The notes beneath the pieces are model-generated. The model saw only the letters and a program-made list of their open reading frames with translations, searched no databases and was not told the DNA's origin. DNA of 64,000 nt from Paenibacillus whitsoniae (GTDB lineage: Bacteria > Bacillota > Bacilli > Paenibacillales > NBRC-103111): NCBI RefSeq assembly GCF_003955665.1, contig NZ_RXHU01000100.1, forward strand, positions 1 to 64,000. Reading direction: 5' to 3'. The position numbers and the translations under genes are program-made. Of the stretch, positions 15,490-25,113 are shown piece after piece; position 1 is the first letter of the stretch; each line of letters begins with the position of its first letter.

Positions 15490-16125
15490 TTAATTGGCAG
15501 CGGCGTCTACCGCCAGATGGTATAAAGGCAGGAGCGTGTGGAAGGTCTCCGCAATGAAAGCTTCCAGCTTGTCCGCCTGCGCGAGCAGCGGATCGGTGGC
15601 CGGCAAGTTGCGGCCCAGCAGCAATTCGGCTTTTTTCACGTCGCGGAACCGTTCGAGTGCAGAAATCCAGCCGGCGCGGTCCAATTCGGACAGCGGAGTG
15701 ACGTCTTTTTTCATATGATCGAATGAAAGGACGAAATCGGCAGGCAGCTTCGCCATGGTGTCCAAATGGTTCATGTAGCTAGTTGCGATCTGGCTTTTGC
15801 TCGGAAGCTCATAGATTAGGGCGAGCCAAATAAAGACGCGATCGTCAAACAAGCCGACCTGAAAATGCGGTACCTGCTTATATCCGCGCTTGTTCGGACA
15901 GATCGCGAGCCAGGTATCGACAGGGGGATTGACTTTGCGGCGAAGGTGTTTGGCGATGTGCAGGAACATTTCGCTGCCCACGTGCAATGAGAGATCAGTG
16001 GTCAGCGCGTCACCGAGCGACTTGAATTTAGGCTGAATACGCTCGCGGATCGCTTCCATACGGCCGTCTAGCCCCTCAATTGAAAAGGTATCAAAATCGT
16101 GTGAAGTAAACCCGGCAAAACTCAT
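15490..16125 (-). CDS. DUF1054 family protein (UPF0637, YktB-like)
   Basis: The protein is 211 residues from ATG 16125, after GAGGG; the frame starts at 16161. It follows YktB of B. subtilis in length and pattern: FAGFTSHDFDTFSIEGLDGRM, TTDLSLHVGSEMFLHIAKHL, RRKVNPPVDTWLAICPNKRGYK, PHFQVGLFDDRVFIWLAL, FVLSFDHMKKD and the late helix LEAFIAETFHTLLPLY. No enzymatic motif is known for the family, which is soluble and cytoplasmic. It is divergent from the stalk-domain gene at 16322, with a gap of about 200 bases. Confidence 0.85.
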   Translation of the reverse strand: MSFAGFTSHDFDTFSIEGLDGRMEAIRERIQPKFKSLGDALTTDLSLHVGSEMFLHIAKHLRRKVNPPVDTWLAICPNKRGYKQVPHFQVGLFDDRVFIWLALIYELPSKSQIATSYMNHLDTMAKLPADFVLSFDHMKKDVTPLSELDRAGWISALERFRDVKKAELLLGRNLPATDPLLAQADKLEAFIAETFHTLLPLYHLAVDAAAN

Positions 16126-16321
16126 AAGGCGTAGCCCTCTTTTCCAAATACATGTTTTCAATCATTTTAAAGGATAAGATGTCTTCCCGCAATTGTATCG
16201 CGCTCCTTGCAATCAGAACTAGGACAATAGTTCGATTTTTGTCGAAAAAAGCAGGGAAATTCAGCCATTTGCCGAAAGAAATGGAGTTAGCATTTGTGCA
16301 CGAAGAGGAGGAGATACCGAG

Positions 16322-17179
16322 ATGAAGCTTTCGAGAATGTCCAAAATAGGGATCGCCGTCGCTGTGATGGGCACCTGCTTTACCGCTGGCGTATATGCGC
16401 AGGATGTGCTGCAGCGCGTGGATGCTTATTTGCGGCCGGACTTTAAAGTTGTTGTGGGCGGTCAAAATATCCAGCTGGCGAACCCGCCGCTGATTTATAA
16501 TAATACCAGCTATTTGCCGGTGAAGGAACTTGGCGGGTACTTGAACGCGGTTGTCAATTGGCAGGAAAGCACGAAAACGATTTATGTGAATCCGCGCATT
16601 AATGAGAACCAGCCTGCCCAAGGGAATGAGACGAACTATACGGAAATCGTTCTTCAATCTCCCTATGCGTACTATATGGATTATCGGGGCGGGACGTTTC
16701 CGGTGCTCATGAACATGACCGTGGATCAAAATTACTACCGCCTGGCAGATGTTACTCGCATGGGTGTGGATACGAGCGGCCTTCGCAAAGCCAAAGAGAA
16801 ATATACGCAGGAGCTGTACGTCGGAGAATCGGAGCTCAATAAAGTCTGGGGGAACCAGCCGCCGCAGCCTTCCTACACGATCTACGAACCGATTGTAATC
16901 TCCGGGGAGACGGATACCGTCAAGCTCAAAGCACTGCGGGACTATGTTGAAAGTTTTCGCTACTACCAAATTAACCAGACGGCGTATTATTCCACTCCGC
17001 TCATTATCGATAAACTGCCGGAAGAGAATACATACAGCTACCTGCTGAATGAGAATAATCATTATTACAAGACGACGCTCAAACTGACGCAGACGTTCAT
17101 CATTGGTAACAACACGCCGAATTATGTCGTTGGCAGTTCAAACAAAGAGGACATCGAAGTGACACCGGTCAATCGATAA
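16322..17179 (+). CDS. Secreted stalk-domain (copper amine oxidase-like N-terminal) protein
   Basis: This 285-residue protein has a signal peptide (KIGIAVAVMGTCFTAGVYAQ). A stalk domain follows at about residues 40-93: FKVVVGGQNIQLANPPLIYN, TSYLPVKELGGYLN, VNWQESTKTIYVNP. The rest is a Tyr/Asn-rich beta region (YAYYMDYRGGTFPVLMNM, YTIYEPIVI, YSYLLNENNHYYKTTLKLTQ). No catalytic motif is seen. AAGAGGAGGAGA lies upstream of ATG 16322. A TGTCGAA Spo0A-box-like match at 16240-16246 lies about 75 bases before the start. This is the second stalk protein in the window after 5653, with a different C-terminal half. Confidence 0.8.
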   Translation: MKLSRMSKIGIAVAVMGTCFTAGVYAQDVLQRVDAYLRPDFKVVVGGQNIQLANPPLIYNNTSYLPVKELGGYLNAVVNWQESTKTIYVNPRINENQPAQGNETNYTEIVLQSPYAYYMDYRGGTFPVLMNMTVDQNYYRLADVTRMGVDTSGLRKAKEKYTQELYVGESELNKVWGNQPPQPSYTIYEPIVISGETDTVKLKALRDYVESFRYYQINQTAYYSTPLIIDKLPEENTYSYLLNENNHYYKTTLKLTQTFIIGNNTPNYVVGSSNKEDIEVTPVNR

Positions 17180-17199
17180 AGGGTGTCAAAGGTAAGGGG

Positions 17200-17445
17200 A
17201 TGGGGACAATGAGCAGAGCGGCAACAGAAGTCGCGGAATGGATGCTGGCTGAACTGAAAAACGCCGGCATCCTGCATCAGGACAAGGCAGTGGACTATAT
17301 AATCGAGCACTTTGGGGAATCCTTTATCTACACCAACGAGAACGGCAATCGTTCCATTGATAAGGAAGTTAAAAAAATCTTTAAGAAGCTGCACGGCGGA
17401 AGAGCCGCCTGGGAGCGGGACGGTTTCTTTTGGGGGTGGCACTAG
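17200..17445 (+). CDS. Small conserved hypothetical protein (DUF6953-like)
   Basis: This 81-residue protein, or 78 residues if ATG 17209 is used, reads TEVAEWMLAELKNAGILHQD, YIIEHFGESFIYTNENGNRS and VKKIFKKLHGGRAAWERDGF. The helical repeat-like pattern and the closing W-E-R-x-G-F-F-W match small proteins seen in many Firmicutes; I recall the name DUF6953 but could not search it. It begins 20 bases after the stalk-domain gene and is probably co-transcribed with it. Its stop codon lies within a perfect 24-base palindrome. Confidence 0.65.
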   Translation: MGTMSRAATEVAEWMLAELKNAGILHQDKAVDYIIEHFGESFIYTNENGNRSIDKEVKKIFKKLHGGRAAWERDGFFWGWH

Positions 17446-17464
17446 CCTAGCATGCTAGGCTAGT
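17441..17464. repeat. Perfect 24-bp palindrome across a stop codon
   Basis: ACTAGCCTAGCA at 17441-17452 is exactly mirrored by TGCTAGGCTAGT at 17453-17464 with no loop. The TAG stop of the preceding gene is bases 17443-17445. No T-run follows, so it is not a classical terminator. Confidence 0.6.
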
Positions 17465-17540
17465 AATCCGGGCTTGTATAGGTCGATCAAGACGTCATAT
17501 TTTTGTGCGGTTTCTTTTTAAAAAATATCCATAATCCAAG

Positions 17541-17569
17541 TTGCTAAAACATAGAATTCATAATAAGAT
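17541..17569 (+). promoter_or_regulatory. Promoter of the gene at 17638
   Basis: TTGCTA (17541-17546) and TAAGAT (17564-17569) are 17 bases apart in an AT-rich stretch about 70 bases before the gene start. Confidence 0.5.
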
Positions 17570-17637
17570 AACATTAAGCAGATAAGTTGTCTGAATATTC
17601 AACAAAATCTATGCGCACCATTATGGAGGGGATTGCC

Positions 17638-18234
17638 GTGAGTAAGAGTCATGAAGTGGAGTATTGCAACCTAGAGTTACGATTTGATCGCCGGCTAATC
17701 CGGAACTTCATTAAATCGCTCATTCAGGAAGGATATTCTCTGTATTGGAACGAAAGTGAACTGCAATTTATTATCTCGATACGCACTGGACGCAAGCTGA
17801 TTAAATTAAAGTTCGAGCGCATTGGCGAGAAGTACAAAATTGTCGGCAACTACTCCTTCAAGGACGAGAAGCTAGCCGAAATGATGGAGAAGTTGATCGG
17901 GGATACACGCGGCCACGCGGTCGTCAAACGCTTCAAGGACCGGCAAATTCTCATCGAGAATATTATGTTTGGTGAGATTATCCGCATGGTTGAGATCAGC
18001 GGCATCGAGCATAAAGTGCTGTATCAGAAGGAGCCGGCCGTGACCGTTGAAGAAGTGATGCAGGCACTGCGATCGAAACGGACCGACGAGCGCATTCCGG
18101 TGCTGCGGTTGGAGCTGGATTATGAGCTGGCAACGCTGCAAGATGCGATCGCTGCGGGGGACTTGAAGGCTGTGATGGACAGCAAGCTGAAGCTGCTTGA
18201 ACTGCGACAAGAAATGTTACTATTGGAGATGTGA
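17638..18234 (+). CDS. Conserved hypothetical protein of Bacillales
   Basis: The protein is about 198 residues from GTG 17638, which follows GGAGGGG at six bases; the frame reaches back to 17587. It is soluble, with a beta-rich first half (EVEYCNLELRFDRRLI, YWNESELQFIISIRTG) and ILIENIMFGEIIRMVEISGIEHKVLYQKE in the middle. The C-terminus is helical and coiled-coil-like (VLRLELDYELATLQDAIAAG, LELRQEMLLLEM). It resembles a family of small Bacillus proteins that pipelines have labelled non-ribosomal peptide synthetase module, but it has no adenylation, carrier or condensation domain, so that label should not be taken literally. The function is unknown. Confidence 0.65.
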   Translation: MSKSHEVEYCNLELRFDRRLIRNFIKSLIQEGYSLYWNESELQFIISIRTGRKLIKLKFERIGEKYKIVGNYSFKDEKLAEMMEKLIGDTRGHAVVKRFKDRQILIENIMFGEIIRMVEISGIEHKVLYQKEPAVTVEEVMQALRSKRTDERIPVLRLELDYELATLQDAIAAGDLKAVMDSKLKLLELRQEMLLLEM

Positions 18235-18255
18235 GAATGAAGCGTGAGATGGGGT

Positions 18256-18297
18256 AAAAGAGAGCCTGTGTGGATACATACGGGACTCTCTTTTTGT
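18256..18297 (+). terminator. Terminator after the gene at 17638
   Basis: AAAAGAGAG (18256-18264) and CTCTCTTTT (18286-18294) form a stem with T residues behind it. Confidence 0.75.
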
Positions 18298-18358
18298 GTT
18301 ATAAAGGGCCTCTTCATGCCGAGAAGGCGGGAGGGGTTGTGTTTTTGCATTCCCCCTA

Positions 18359-18374
18359 TTGTTAACGTGTGCAT
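18359..18374 (+). promoter_or_regulatory. cre-like or LacI-type operator before the gluconate operon
   Basis: TTGTTAACGTGTGCAT matches the CcpA consensus WTGNNARCGNWWWCAW with two mismatches, both at W positions. It ends 33 bases before the LacI-family gene. Since LacI-family operators also carry a central CG, it could instead bind the local regulator. Confidence 0.4.
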
Positions 18375-18406
18375 TCCTGTGGTAAGCTAAGATACGAGGT
18401 GATGGC

Positions 18407-19432
18407 ATGAGCGTTACCATTAAAGATATAGCCAAGCTCGCGGGCGTCTCGCATACGACCGTTTCACGGGCGCTCAACAATTCTCCGCTCATTCAAGAGG
18501 AGACGAAGGAGCGTATTCGTGCGCTGGCGGAGCAGCTTGATTATACGCCGAATTACAATGCCAAGAGTCTGGTGCTGGATCGTTCGTATAACTTGGGGCT
18601 GTTTTTTACAACACTAAGCCAGGGAACTTCTGCCGGATTCTTCTACGAGGCAATTCGGGGCGTGAATTCCGTCATCCAGGACCGATACCAGCTGATTGTC
18701 AAAGGGATCGATGACTACACGAGCTTTCATTCGATTACGAAAAAAAGCTTCGACGGCATCATCGTCGTTTCCCAAAGCGACAACGATCAGCCGATCATCG
18801 AGCATATTGCCGGCAAAGGCATTCCGCTCGTCGTGCTGAACCGGCCTGTGGACACGTCAGGTGTGCTGAACGTGCTGTCCGATGAGGAGCAGGGCGCTTA
18901 CCACGCCGGCTGTTACTTGATTGAGCAGGGGCATCGCCGCATAGCTCTGATTGAAGGGCGGAAGGGCTTCCGTTCGGCGAAGCATCGGCAGGCGGGCTTT
19001 GAACGCGCCATGGCCGAGCACGGGATCGTGACGCCAGCGACATATCGCCAGCCCGGTTTGTATGATTTGGAGAGCGGTCATTTGGCGATGCAGAAGTTTC
19101 TTGCGCTGCCTGAGCCGCCGACGGCTGTTTTTTGCTGCAACGACGAGATGGCGCTGGGCGCAATGAAAGCGGCGTACGGGGCAGGTCTTCGCGTGCCGAG
19201 AGACATATCCGTCATGGGCTTCGACGATACGGTGTTTGCGGGGTACGTCACGCCTGCGCTCACCACGGTGCGAAGGCCGATTGAACAAATTAGTAAAGAA
19301 GGCGCTATGCGGCTTCTTGGCAATATAGAAAACAAGCTTCATACGACAGAGCGAGTGCTTCTCCATACGGAGCTGATCGTTCGCGAGTCGGTGCAAGCGC
19401 TAAAAGCAGAAGAAAGTGGGAGAGACGCATGA
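18407..19432 (+). CDS. LacI family transcriptional regulator of the gluconate operon
   Basis: This 341-residue protein has a LacI helix-turn-helix at residues 3-47 (VTIKDIAKLAGVSHTTVSRA) with hinge NYNAKSLV. The periplasmic-binding-like core has LGLFFTTLSQGTSAGFFYEA, DGIIVVSQS, GAYHAGCYLIEQGHRRIALI, AVFCCNDEMALGAMKA and GFDDTVFAGYVTPALTTVRR. It should repress the genes behind it and respond to a sugar acid. Its last four bases overlap the start of the LarA-like gene (ATGA), so it is part of the operon it presumably controls. GAGGTGATG is the ribosome site. The family differs from GntR, which controls gluconate use in B. subtilis. Confidence 0.9.
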   Translation: MSVTIKDIAKLAGVSHTTVSRALNNSPLIQEETKERIRALAEQLDYTPNYNAKSLVLDRSYNLGLFFTTLSQGTSAGFFYEAIRGVNSVIQDRYQLIVKGIDDYTSFHSITKKSFDGIIVVSQSDNDQPIIEHIAGKGIPLVVLNRPVDTSGVLNVLSDEEQGAYHAGCYLIEQGHRRIALIEGRKGFRSAKHRQAGFERAMAEHGIVTPATYRQPGLYDLESGHLAMQKFLALPEPPTAVFCCNDEMALGAMKAAYGAGLRVPRDISVMGFDDTVFAGYVTPALTTVRRPIEQISKEGAMRLLGNIENKLHTTERVLLHTELIVRESVQALKAEESGRDA

Positions 19433-20727
19433 GCGTATTGAGAGAGCTGCTAAAGGATATTCCGATTCCACAAATGGTGAAAATTCGCCAAAAATTCGAT
19501 CGCGCGATCATCCAAAATCCGGAGGAAGCGCTCGCGAAAGAGCTTAGCGCTTCCGGCGTGATGGAAACGATTCAGCCCGGCCAACAGGTGGCGGTCGCCG
19601 TCGGCAGTCGCGGCATCGCGAACATCGCGGGCTTCACGAAGACAACGCTCGACGCGATCAAAGCACGCGGCGCGCATCCGTTCATCGTGCCGTGCATGGG
19701 CAGCCATGGCGGCGCGACGGCCGAAGGCCAGACCGAGGTGCTGGAGCATCTCGGCATCACCGAAGCGTCCATGGGCGCGCCGATTCGGTCGTCCATGGAC
19801 GTGGTCGAGATCGACAAGCTGCCGAACGGGCTGCCGGTGTATGTCGACCGCATCGCCTCCGAGGCGGATGCGATTGTCGTGATCAACCGCGTGAAGCCGC
19901 ACACGGCGTTCCGCGGACGCATCGAGAGCGGCATCATGAAGATGATCGCGATCGGGCTCGGCAAGCAAAAGGGTGCGGAAGCCTGCCACCAGCTCGGCTT
20001 CAAATACATGGCGGAGAACGTGCCGGCCATGGCCAAAATCATGATCGACAAGCTGCCGATCGTGTTCGGCGTAGCGCTTGTCGAGAACGCGTACGACGAG
20101 ACGTGCCGCATCGAAGTGCTGCCGGCAGCCGAGATTGAGGCGCGCGAGGAAGAGCTTCTAGTTGAAGCGAAGTCGCGTTTGCCGAAAATTTTGTTCGATC
20201 AAGTCGATGTGCTCGTCATTGACTACATCGGGAAAAACATTTCCGGCGACGGCATGGACCCTAACGTCACGGGCCGTTACCCGACGCCTTATGCGCACGG
20301 CGGGCCGGACGTGTCCAAGATGGTCGTGCTCGATCTGACGCCGGAGACGAAAGGCAACGCGAACGGCGTCGGCACCGCGGACTTTACGACGCAGCGTCTC
20401 GTGGACAAAACCAACCTCACGTTCACGTACGCGAACGGGCTCACGTCCACAGTCTGTGCGCCGACCAAAATCGCGACTACGCTCGAGAACGACTTTTACG
20501 CGATCAAAGCCGCCGTGAAAACGTGCAATATTTTGGACTACACGACGTGCCGTCTTGTACGCATTCAAGATACGCTGCACCTCGGCGAGATCGAAATTTC
20601 CGTGAATTTGCTGGAGGAAGCGCGCCAGCACCCGGACATTGAAATTTTGTCCGAGCCGTATGAGCTACAATTCGATGCAGAGGGGAACATTGTCCATGAC
20701 GGAAAAGCCAGCTCCTCGCACCACTAA
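19429..20727 (+). CDS. LarA superfamily (DUF2088) nickel-pincer racemase/epimerase homologue
   Basis: This 432-residue protein has the LarA/DUF2088 N-terminal domain (FIVPCMGSHGGATAEGQTEV, IVVINRVKPHTAF, ESGIMKMIAIGLGKQKGAEA). Residues His93, His158, Lys171 and His187 line up with His108, His174, Lys184 and His200 of Lactobacillus lactate racemase; the spacing agrees except for one three-residue insert. In LarA these bind the nickel-pincer cofactor and do the catalysis. The C-terminal half has DVLVIDYIGKNISGDGMDPN and TPYAHGGPDVSKMVVLDLTP. From its neighbours an epimerase for gluconate or mannonate is likely. A homologous D-gluconate epimerase is known in this superfamily. Cofactor genes larB, larC and larE are not in the window. 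The gene overlaps gluconokinase by 32 bases. Confidence 0.82.
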   Translation: MSVLRELLKDIPIPQMVKIRQKFDRAIIQNPEEALAKELSASGVMETIQPGQQVAVAVGSRGIANIAGFTKTTLDAIKARGAHPFIVPCMGSHGGATAEGQTEVLEHLGITEASMGAPIRSSMDVVEIDKLPNGLPVYVDRIASEADAIVVINRVKPHTAFRGRIESGIMKMIAIGLGKQKGAEACHQLGFKYMAENVPAMAKIMIDKLPIVFGVALVENAYDETCRIEVLPAAEIEAREEELLVEAKSRLPKILFDQVDVLVIDYIGKNISGDGMDPNVTGRYPTPYAHGGPDVSKMVVLDLTPETKGNANGVGTADFTTQRLVDKTNLTFTYANGLTSTVCAPTKIATTLENDFYAIKAAVKTCNILDYTTCRLVRIQDTLHLGEIEISVNLLEEARQHPDIEILSEPYELQFDAEGNIVHDGKASSSHH

Positions 20728-22288
20728 TTCGGGAGCAGGAGACCAACCTTATGTTGTTGCCGCCGACATCGGCACAACGAGCACCAAGACGCTGATTATC
20801 GATCGGAACGGGCAGGTGCTTGCCTCCCATTCCATCGAGTATCCGCTGTTTACCCCGGCGCCGGGCCGCGCGGAGCAAGATCCGGAACAAATCTTTAACG
20901 CGGTCGTGGACGGGATCGGCGAAGTTGTGCGCAAGCTTAGCTTGATGCCGGAGCAAATCCTGTGCGTTTCCTTCTCTTCCGCCATGCACAGCCTGATCGC
21001 AGTTGACGAGCGGCTCACCCCGCTCACGCAGTGCATCACCTGGGCGGACAACCGCGCAGCCCAGTACGCGGAAGAGCTGCGGCGCAGCGGGCTGGGCCAG
21101 CAGATTTACTCACGCACCGGCACGCCGATTCACCCGATGTCGCCGTTGACCAAGCTCATGTGGTTCAAAGACCACGAGCCTGAGCTGACGCAAAGGACAT
21201 ACAAATTCATCGGCATCAAGGACTACGTGTTTGCCAAATTGTTCGGCGAGTACGTCATCGACTACTCGCTGGCGAGTGCAACCGGCCTCTTCAATCTCGA
21301 GAAGCTCGATTGGGACGAGGAGGCGCTTCAGCTCGCCGGCGTGACGCCGAAGCAGCTCTCCACGTTGGTGCCGACGACGCACCGCGTCCAAGGCATGAGC
21401 GCCGAGTACGCAGCGCGGACGGGCCTTGCCGTCGACACGCCGTTCATCGTCGGCGCGTCGGACGGCGTACTCGCCAACCTTGGCGTCGGCGCGTTTGAGC
21501 CTGGTGTCGTCGCCGTCACGATCGGCACGAGCGGCGCGGTTCGCGCCGTGGTGAACAAGCCGCAGACCGACCCGGAAGGCAAGCTGTTCTGCTACGCGCT
21601 GACCGAGGATTTCTGGGTCGTCGGCGGGCCGATCAACAACGGCGGCATCGTGTTCCGCTGGGTGCGGGACCAAATCGCCACGGCTGAAGCCGAAGAGGCG
21701 CGTCGTCTGGGTCTTGACCCGTACGACCATCTGACAGCGATTGCGTCGGAAGTCAGCGCCGGCTCGGACGGCTTGCTGTTCCTGCCGCTGCTGTCCGGCG
21801 AGCGCGCGCCGTATTGGAATGCGAACGCGCGCGGGGTGTATTTTGGCCTTAGCTTAAGTCATCAGAAGAAGCACATGATTCGCGCAGCGCTGGAGGGCGT
21901 GATGTTCTCGATTCAAGCGGTGGCGAATTCGCTGGAGGGCATGATGGGGCCGGCGAAGGTCATTCGCGCGTCCGGCGGGTTTGCCCGTTCCGAGTTCTGG
22001 CGGCAAATGATGACCGACATGCTGGGCACGCCTGTGATCGTGCCGGACTCGATCGAAAGTTCAGGAATTGGCGCTGCCTTACTCGGCTTGCTCGCGATGG
22101 GCGAGATCGAGGATCTTTCGCTTGCCCATGAATGGATTGGGGTAGGGAAGGCACATGAAGTAAATGAAAGCGATTATCGCACATATCGACAATTGACATC
22201 TATTTATACGAACGTATATCATCAGTTAAAAGATCAATTCGACGCGATAACCGCCTTTCAAAGTCAGCAACGGAATCCGCAATCTTAA
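20696..22288 (+). CDS. gntK: Gluconokinase (FGGY carbohydrate kinase)
   Basis: The protein is 530 residues from ATG 20696, chosen because GAGGGGA precedes it; the frame runs back to 20639 inside the previous gene. The FGGY_N domain starts YVVAADIGTTSTKTLIIDRN (phosphate 1 loop). The kinase signature regions include SMHSLIAVD, ITWADNRA, GIKDYVFAKLFGEYVIDYSL and GASDGVLANLGVGA. FGGY_C has GTSGAVRAV and ASGGFARSEFWRQMMTDMLG. It should make 6-phosphogluconate from gluconate with ATP. Placement before 6-phosphogluconate dehydrogenase supports gluconate rather than xylulose or glycerol. Confidence 0.9.
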   Translation: MTEKPAPRTTNSGAGDQPYVVAADIGTTSTKTLIIDRNGQVLASHSIEYPLFTPAPGRAEQDPEQIFNAVVDGIGEVVRKLSLMPEQILCVSFSSAMHSLIAVDERLTPLTQCITWADNRAAQYAEELRRSGLGQQIYSRTGTPIHPMSPLTKLMWFKDHEPELTQRTYKFIGIKDYVFAKLFGEYVIDYSLASATGLFNLEKLDWDEEALQLAGVTPKQLSTLVPTTHRVQGMSAEYAARTGLAVDTPFIVGASDGVLANLGVGAFEPGVVAVTIGTSGAVRAVVNKPQTDPEGKLFCYALTEDFWVVGGPINNGGIVFRWVRDQIATAEAEEARRLGLDPYDHLTAIASEVSAGSDGLLFLPLLSGERAPYWNANARGVYFGLSLSHQKKHMIRAALEGVMFSIQAVANSLEGMMGPAKVIRASGGFARSEFWRQMMTDMLGTPVIVPDSIESSGIGAALLGLLAMGEIEDLSLAHEWIGVGKAHEVNESDYRTYRQLTSIYTNVYHQLKDQFDAITAFQSQQRNPQS

Positions 22289-22321
22289 TTACGCACAATG
22301 AACTGAGAGGATGGACGACAC

Positions 22322-23089
22322 ATGAACTTATTTGATCTTTCGGGAAAAACGGCCGTTATTATCGGCGGCAACAGCACGCTTGGCGGCTCCATGGCGCTTG
22401 CTTTGGCAGGCCACGGGGCGAAAGTAGCGATCGTAGGGCGCAACCAGGAGAAATGCGAAGAGGTGCGTGCGAGCATCGAAGAGATCGGCGGCACGGCGAA
22501 GTCGTTTGAAGCCGATGCGACGAAACGTGCGGATCTGGAGCGCATTTTGAGCGAGGTTATCGCTTGGAGCGGCAGCGCGGACATTCTGATGAACTGCCCA
22601 GGCAAAAACAGCGCAACGCCTTTCTTTGACATTTCGGAAGAAGAATGGGATTCTATTATGGAAGTCAATCTGAAAAGCGTCGTTCTGGCCTGCCAAGTTT
22701 TCGGCAAATACATGGTCGAACGCGGTGAAGGCGGAAGCATTATTAACATTTCATCCGTTTCTTCCGGTCCGCCGCTTTCCCGTGTGTTCACGTACTCCGC
22801 CTCGAAAGCAGCTGTTAACAACATCACACAGAACCTTGCGCGCGAATTTGCGCCGAGCCGTGTGCGTGTGAATGCCATTATTCCTGGCTTTTTCCCTGCG
22901 GAACAGAACCGCAAGATCTTGTCGCCTGAACGGATCGAGTCCATTATGCGCCATACGCCAATGAATCGTTTTGGCGAAGCGGCGGAACTCCAAGGGGCTG
23001 CCGTATATCTGGCTTCCGAGAAAGCGTCCAGCTTTGTGACGGGAACAGTGTTAAGAGTGGATGGCGGCTTTGGCGCGATGACGATTTAA
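22322..23089 (+). CDS. SDR oxidoreductase, D-mannonate oxidoreductase (UxuB/YjmF)-like
   Basis: This 255-residue protein is a classical short-chain dehydrogenase. The cofactor loop is GGNSTLGGSMALAL at about residues 15-28, acidic and basic residues follow beta 2 (VGRNQEK), and NCPGKNS replaces the usual NNAG. The catalytic Ser is in NISSVSSG, with Tyr and Lys in YSASK. The late segment IIPGFFPAEQNRKILSPERI with HTPMNRFGEAAELQGA and the closing VDGGFGAMTI recalls YjmF/UxuB-type mannonate oxidoreductases; 5-ketogluconate reductases are the alternative. TGAGAGGATG lies upstream of ATG 22322. Gluconokinase precedes it by 33 bases and gnd follows by 26. Confidence 0.82.
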   Translation: MNLFDLSGKTAVIIGGNSTLGGSMALALAGHGAKVAIVGRNQEKCEEVRASIEEIGGTAKSFEADATKRADLERILSEVIAWSGSADILMNCPGKNSATPFFDISEEEWDSIMEVNLKSVVLACQVFGKYMVERGEGGSIINISSVSSGPPLSRVFTYSASKAAVNNITQNLAREFAPSRVRVNAIIPGFFPAEQNRKILSPERIESIMRHTPMNRFGEAAELQGAAVYLASEKASSFVTGTVLRVDGGFGAMTI

Positions 23090-23115
23090 TAAAAATTTAT
23101 ATATCGGAAGGGTGT

Positions 23116-24540
<1,425 letters not shown>

Positions 24541-24549
24541 TCGGAGGGG

Positions 24550-24864
24550 CTATGCCTCTTCCTGCAAGCCGAATGCGGCTTCCTTGAGCCACATTTTCAG
24601 CCGATCGGTTTCGGTGTCGAAGCCGTTATGCTGGTGAATGAGCATGAGGGAAACCTCGGCAAAATAACGAAAGTTTCGTAATAATCGTGGTTGAGCAAGG
24701 CCCTGCATTTGCGGGTCTTCTTCAGCCACTTTTTTCTTAATATATTCGAGAATCCAGACAATATCTTCCCGGCAGAGGGCATAGCTTGGGTGCAAAATTT
24801 GCTCCAGCTTGCGTTGTGTGCGATTCGTAAAGGTTGTAGATTGTTTCAGAACAGTCGGGTTCAA
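24550..24864 (-). CDS. Hypothetical helical protein
   Basis: The protein is about 105 residues if TTG 24864 is used, which has AAGGAG nine bases upstream; the frame is open to an ATG at 24924 without a ribosome site. It is soluble and mostly helical: RTQRKLEQILHPSYALCRED, VWILEYIKKKVAEEDPQMQG, LLRNFRYFAEVSLMLIHQHN, LKMWLKEAAFGLQEEA. I do not recognise the family. It converges with gndA, whose stop is only 10 bases away, and it runs opposite to aroK behind it. There is no sign of transfer. Confidence 0.55.
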   Translation of the reverse strand: MNPTVLKQSTTFTNRTQRKLEQILHPSYALCREDIVWILEYIKKKVAEEDPQMQGLAQPRLLRNFRYFAEVSLMLIHQHNGFDTETDRLKMWLKEAAFGLQEEA

Positions 24865-25040
24865 AGCGCCATCTCTCCTTCTTTCAGGTGGTCTTTCTCC
24901 AAGCTTAACTGTTTCTGTTGGCATTTATTCAGCGTATCGGAAGATATTTCCTCGTCCCGTCCATGAAAGGACGGTAGGCCGTTTATCTTTGTACTACGTA
25001 TATGATTTTGGATAGAAATGTATTCATGTGTGAACCGCTA

Positions 25041-25049
25041 TGGTATGAT
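25041..25049 (+). promoter_or_regulatory. Extended -10 promoter before aroK
   Basis: TGGTATGAT has the TGN extension and a TATGAT -10 hexamer, 65 bases before the GTG start of aroK. No good -35 is seen, as expected for this promoter type. Confidence 0.4.
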
Positions 25050-25113
25050 GTTGGGAAAGTTTGAAGTGACTGCGTAGTTGCGCTCGAACAGCGCGTGGAA
25101 AAGGGGAATTCAG

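Noticed and set aside
16091..17062. Long open frame (323 codons) on the minus strand
   Set aside because: It runs opposite to the stalk-domain gene, which has a signal peptide and a ribosome site; the antisense translation shows no family features.
17441..17464. Rho-independent terminator
   Set aside because: The stem is perfect but there is no loop and no T-run behind it.
17638..18234. Non-ribosomal peptide synthetase module
   Set aside because: The label seems to be inherited in databases; no adenylation, carrier or condensation motif is present in 198 residues.
20696..22288. Xylulokinase or glycerol kinase
   Set aside because: FGGY motifs alone cannot separate them, but the flanking 6-phosphogluconate dehydrogenase and LarA-like genes favour gluconokinase.
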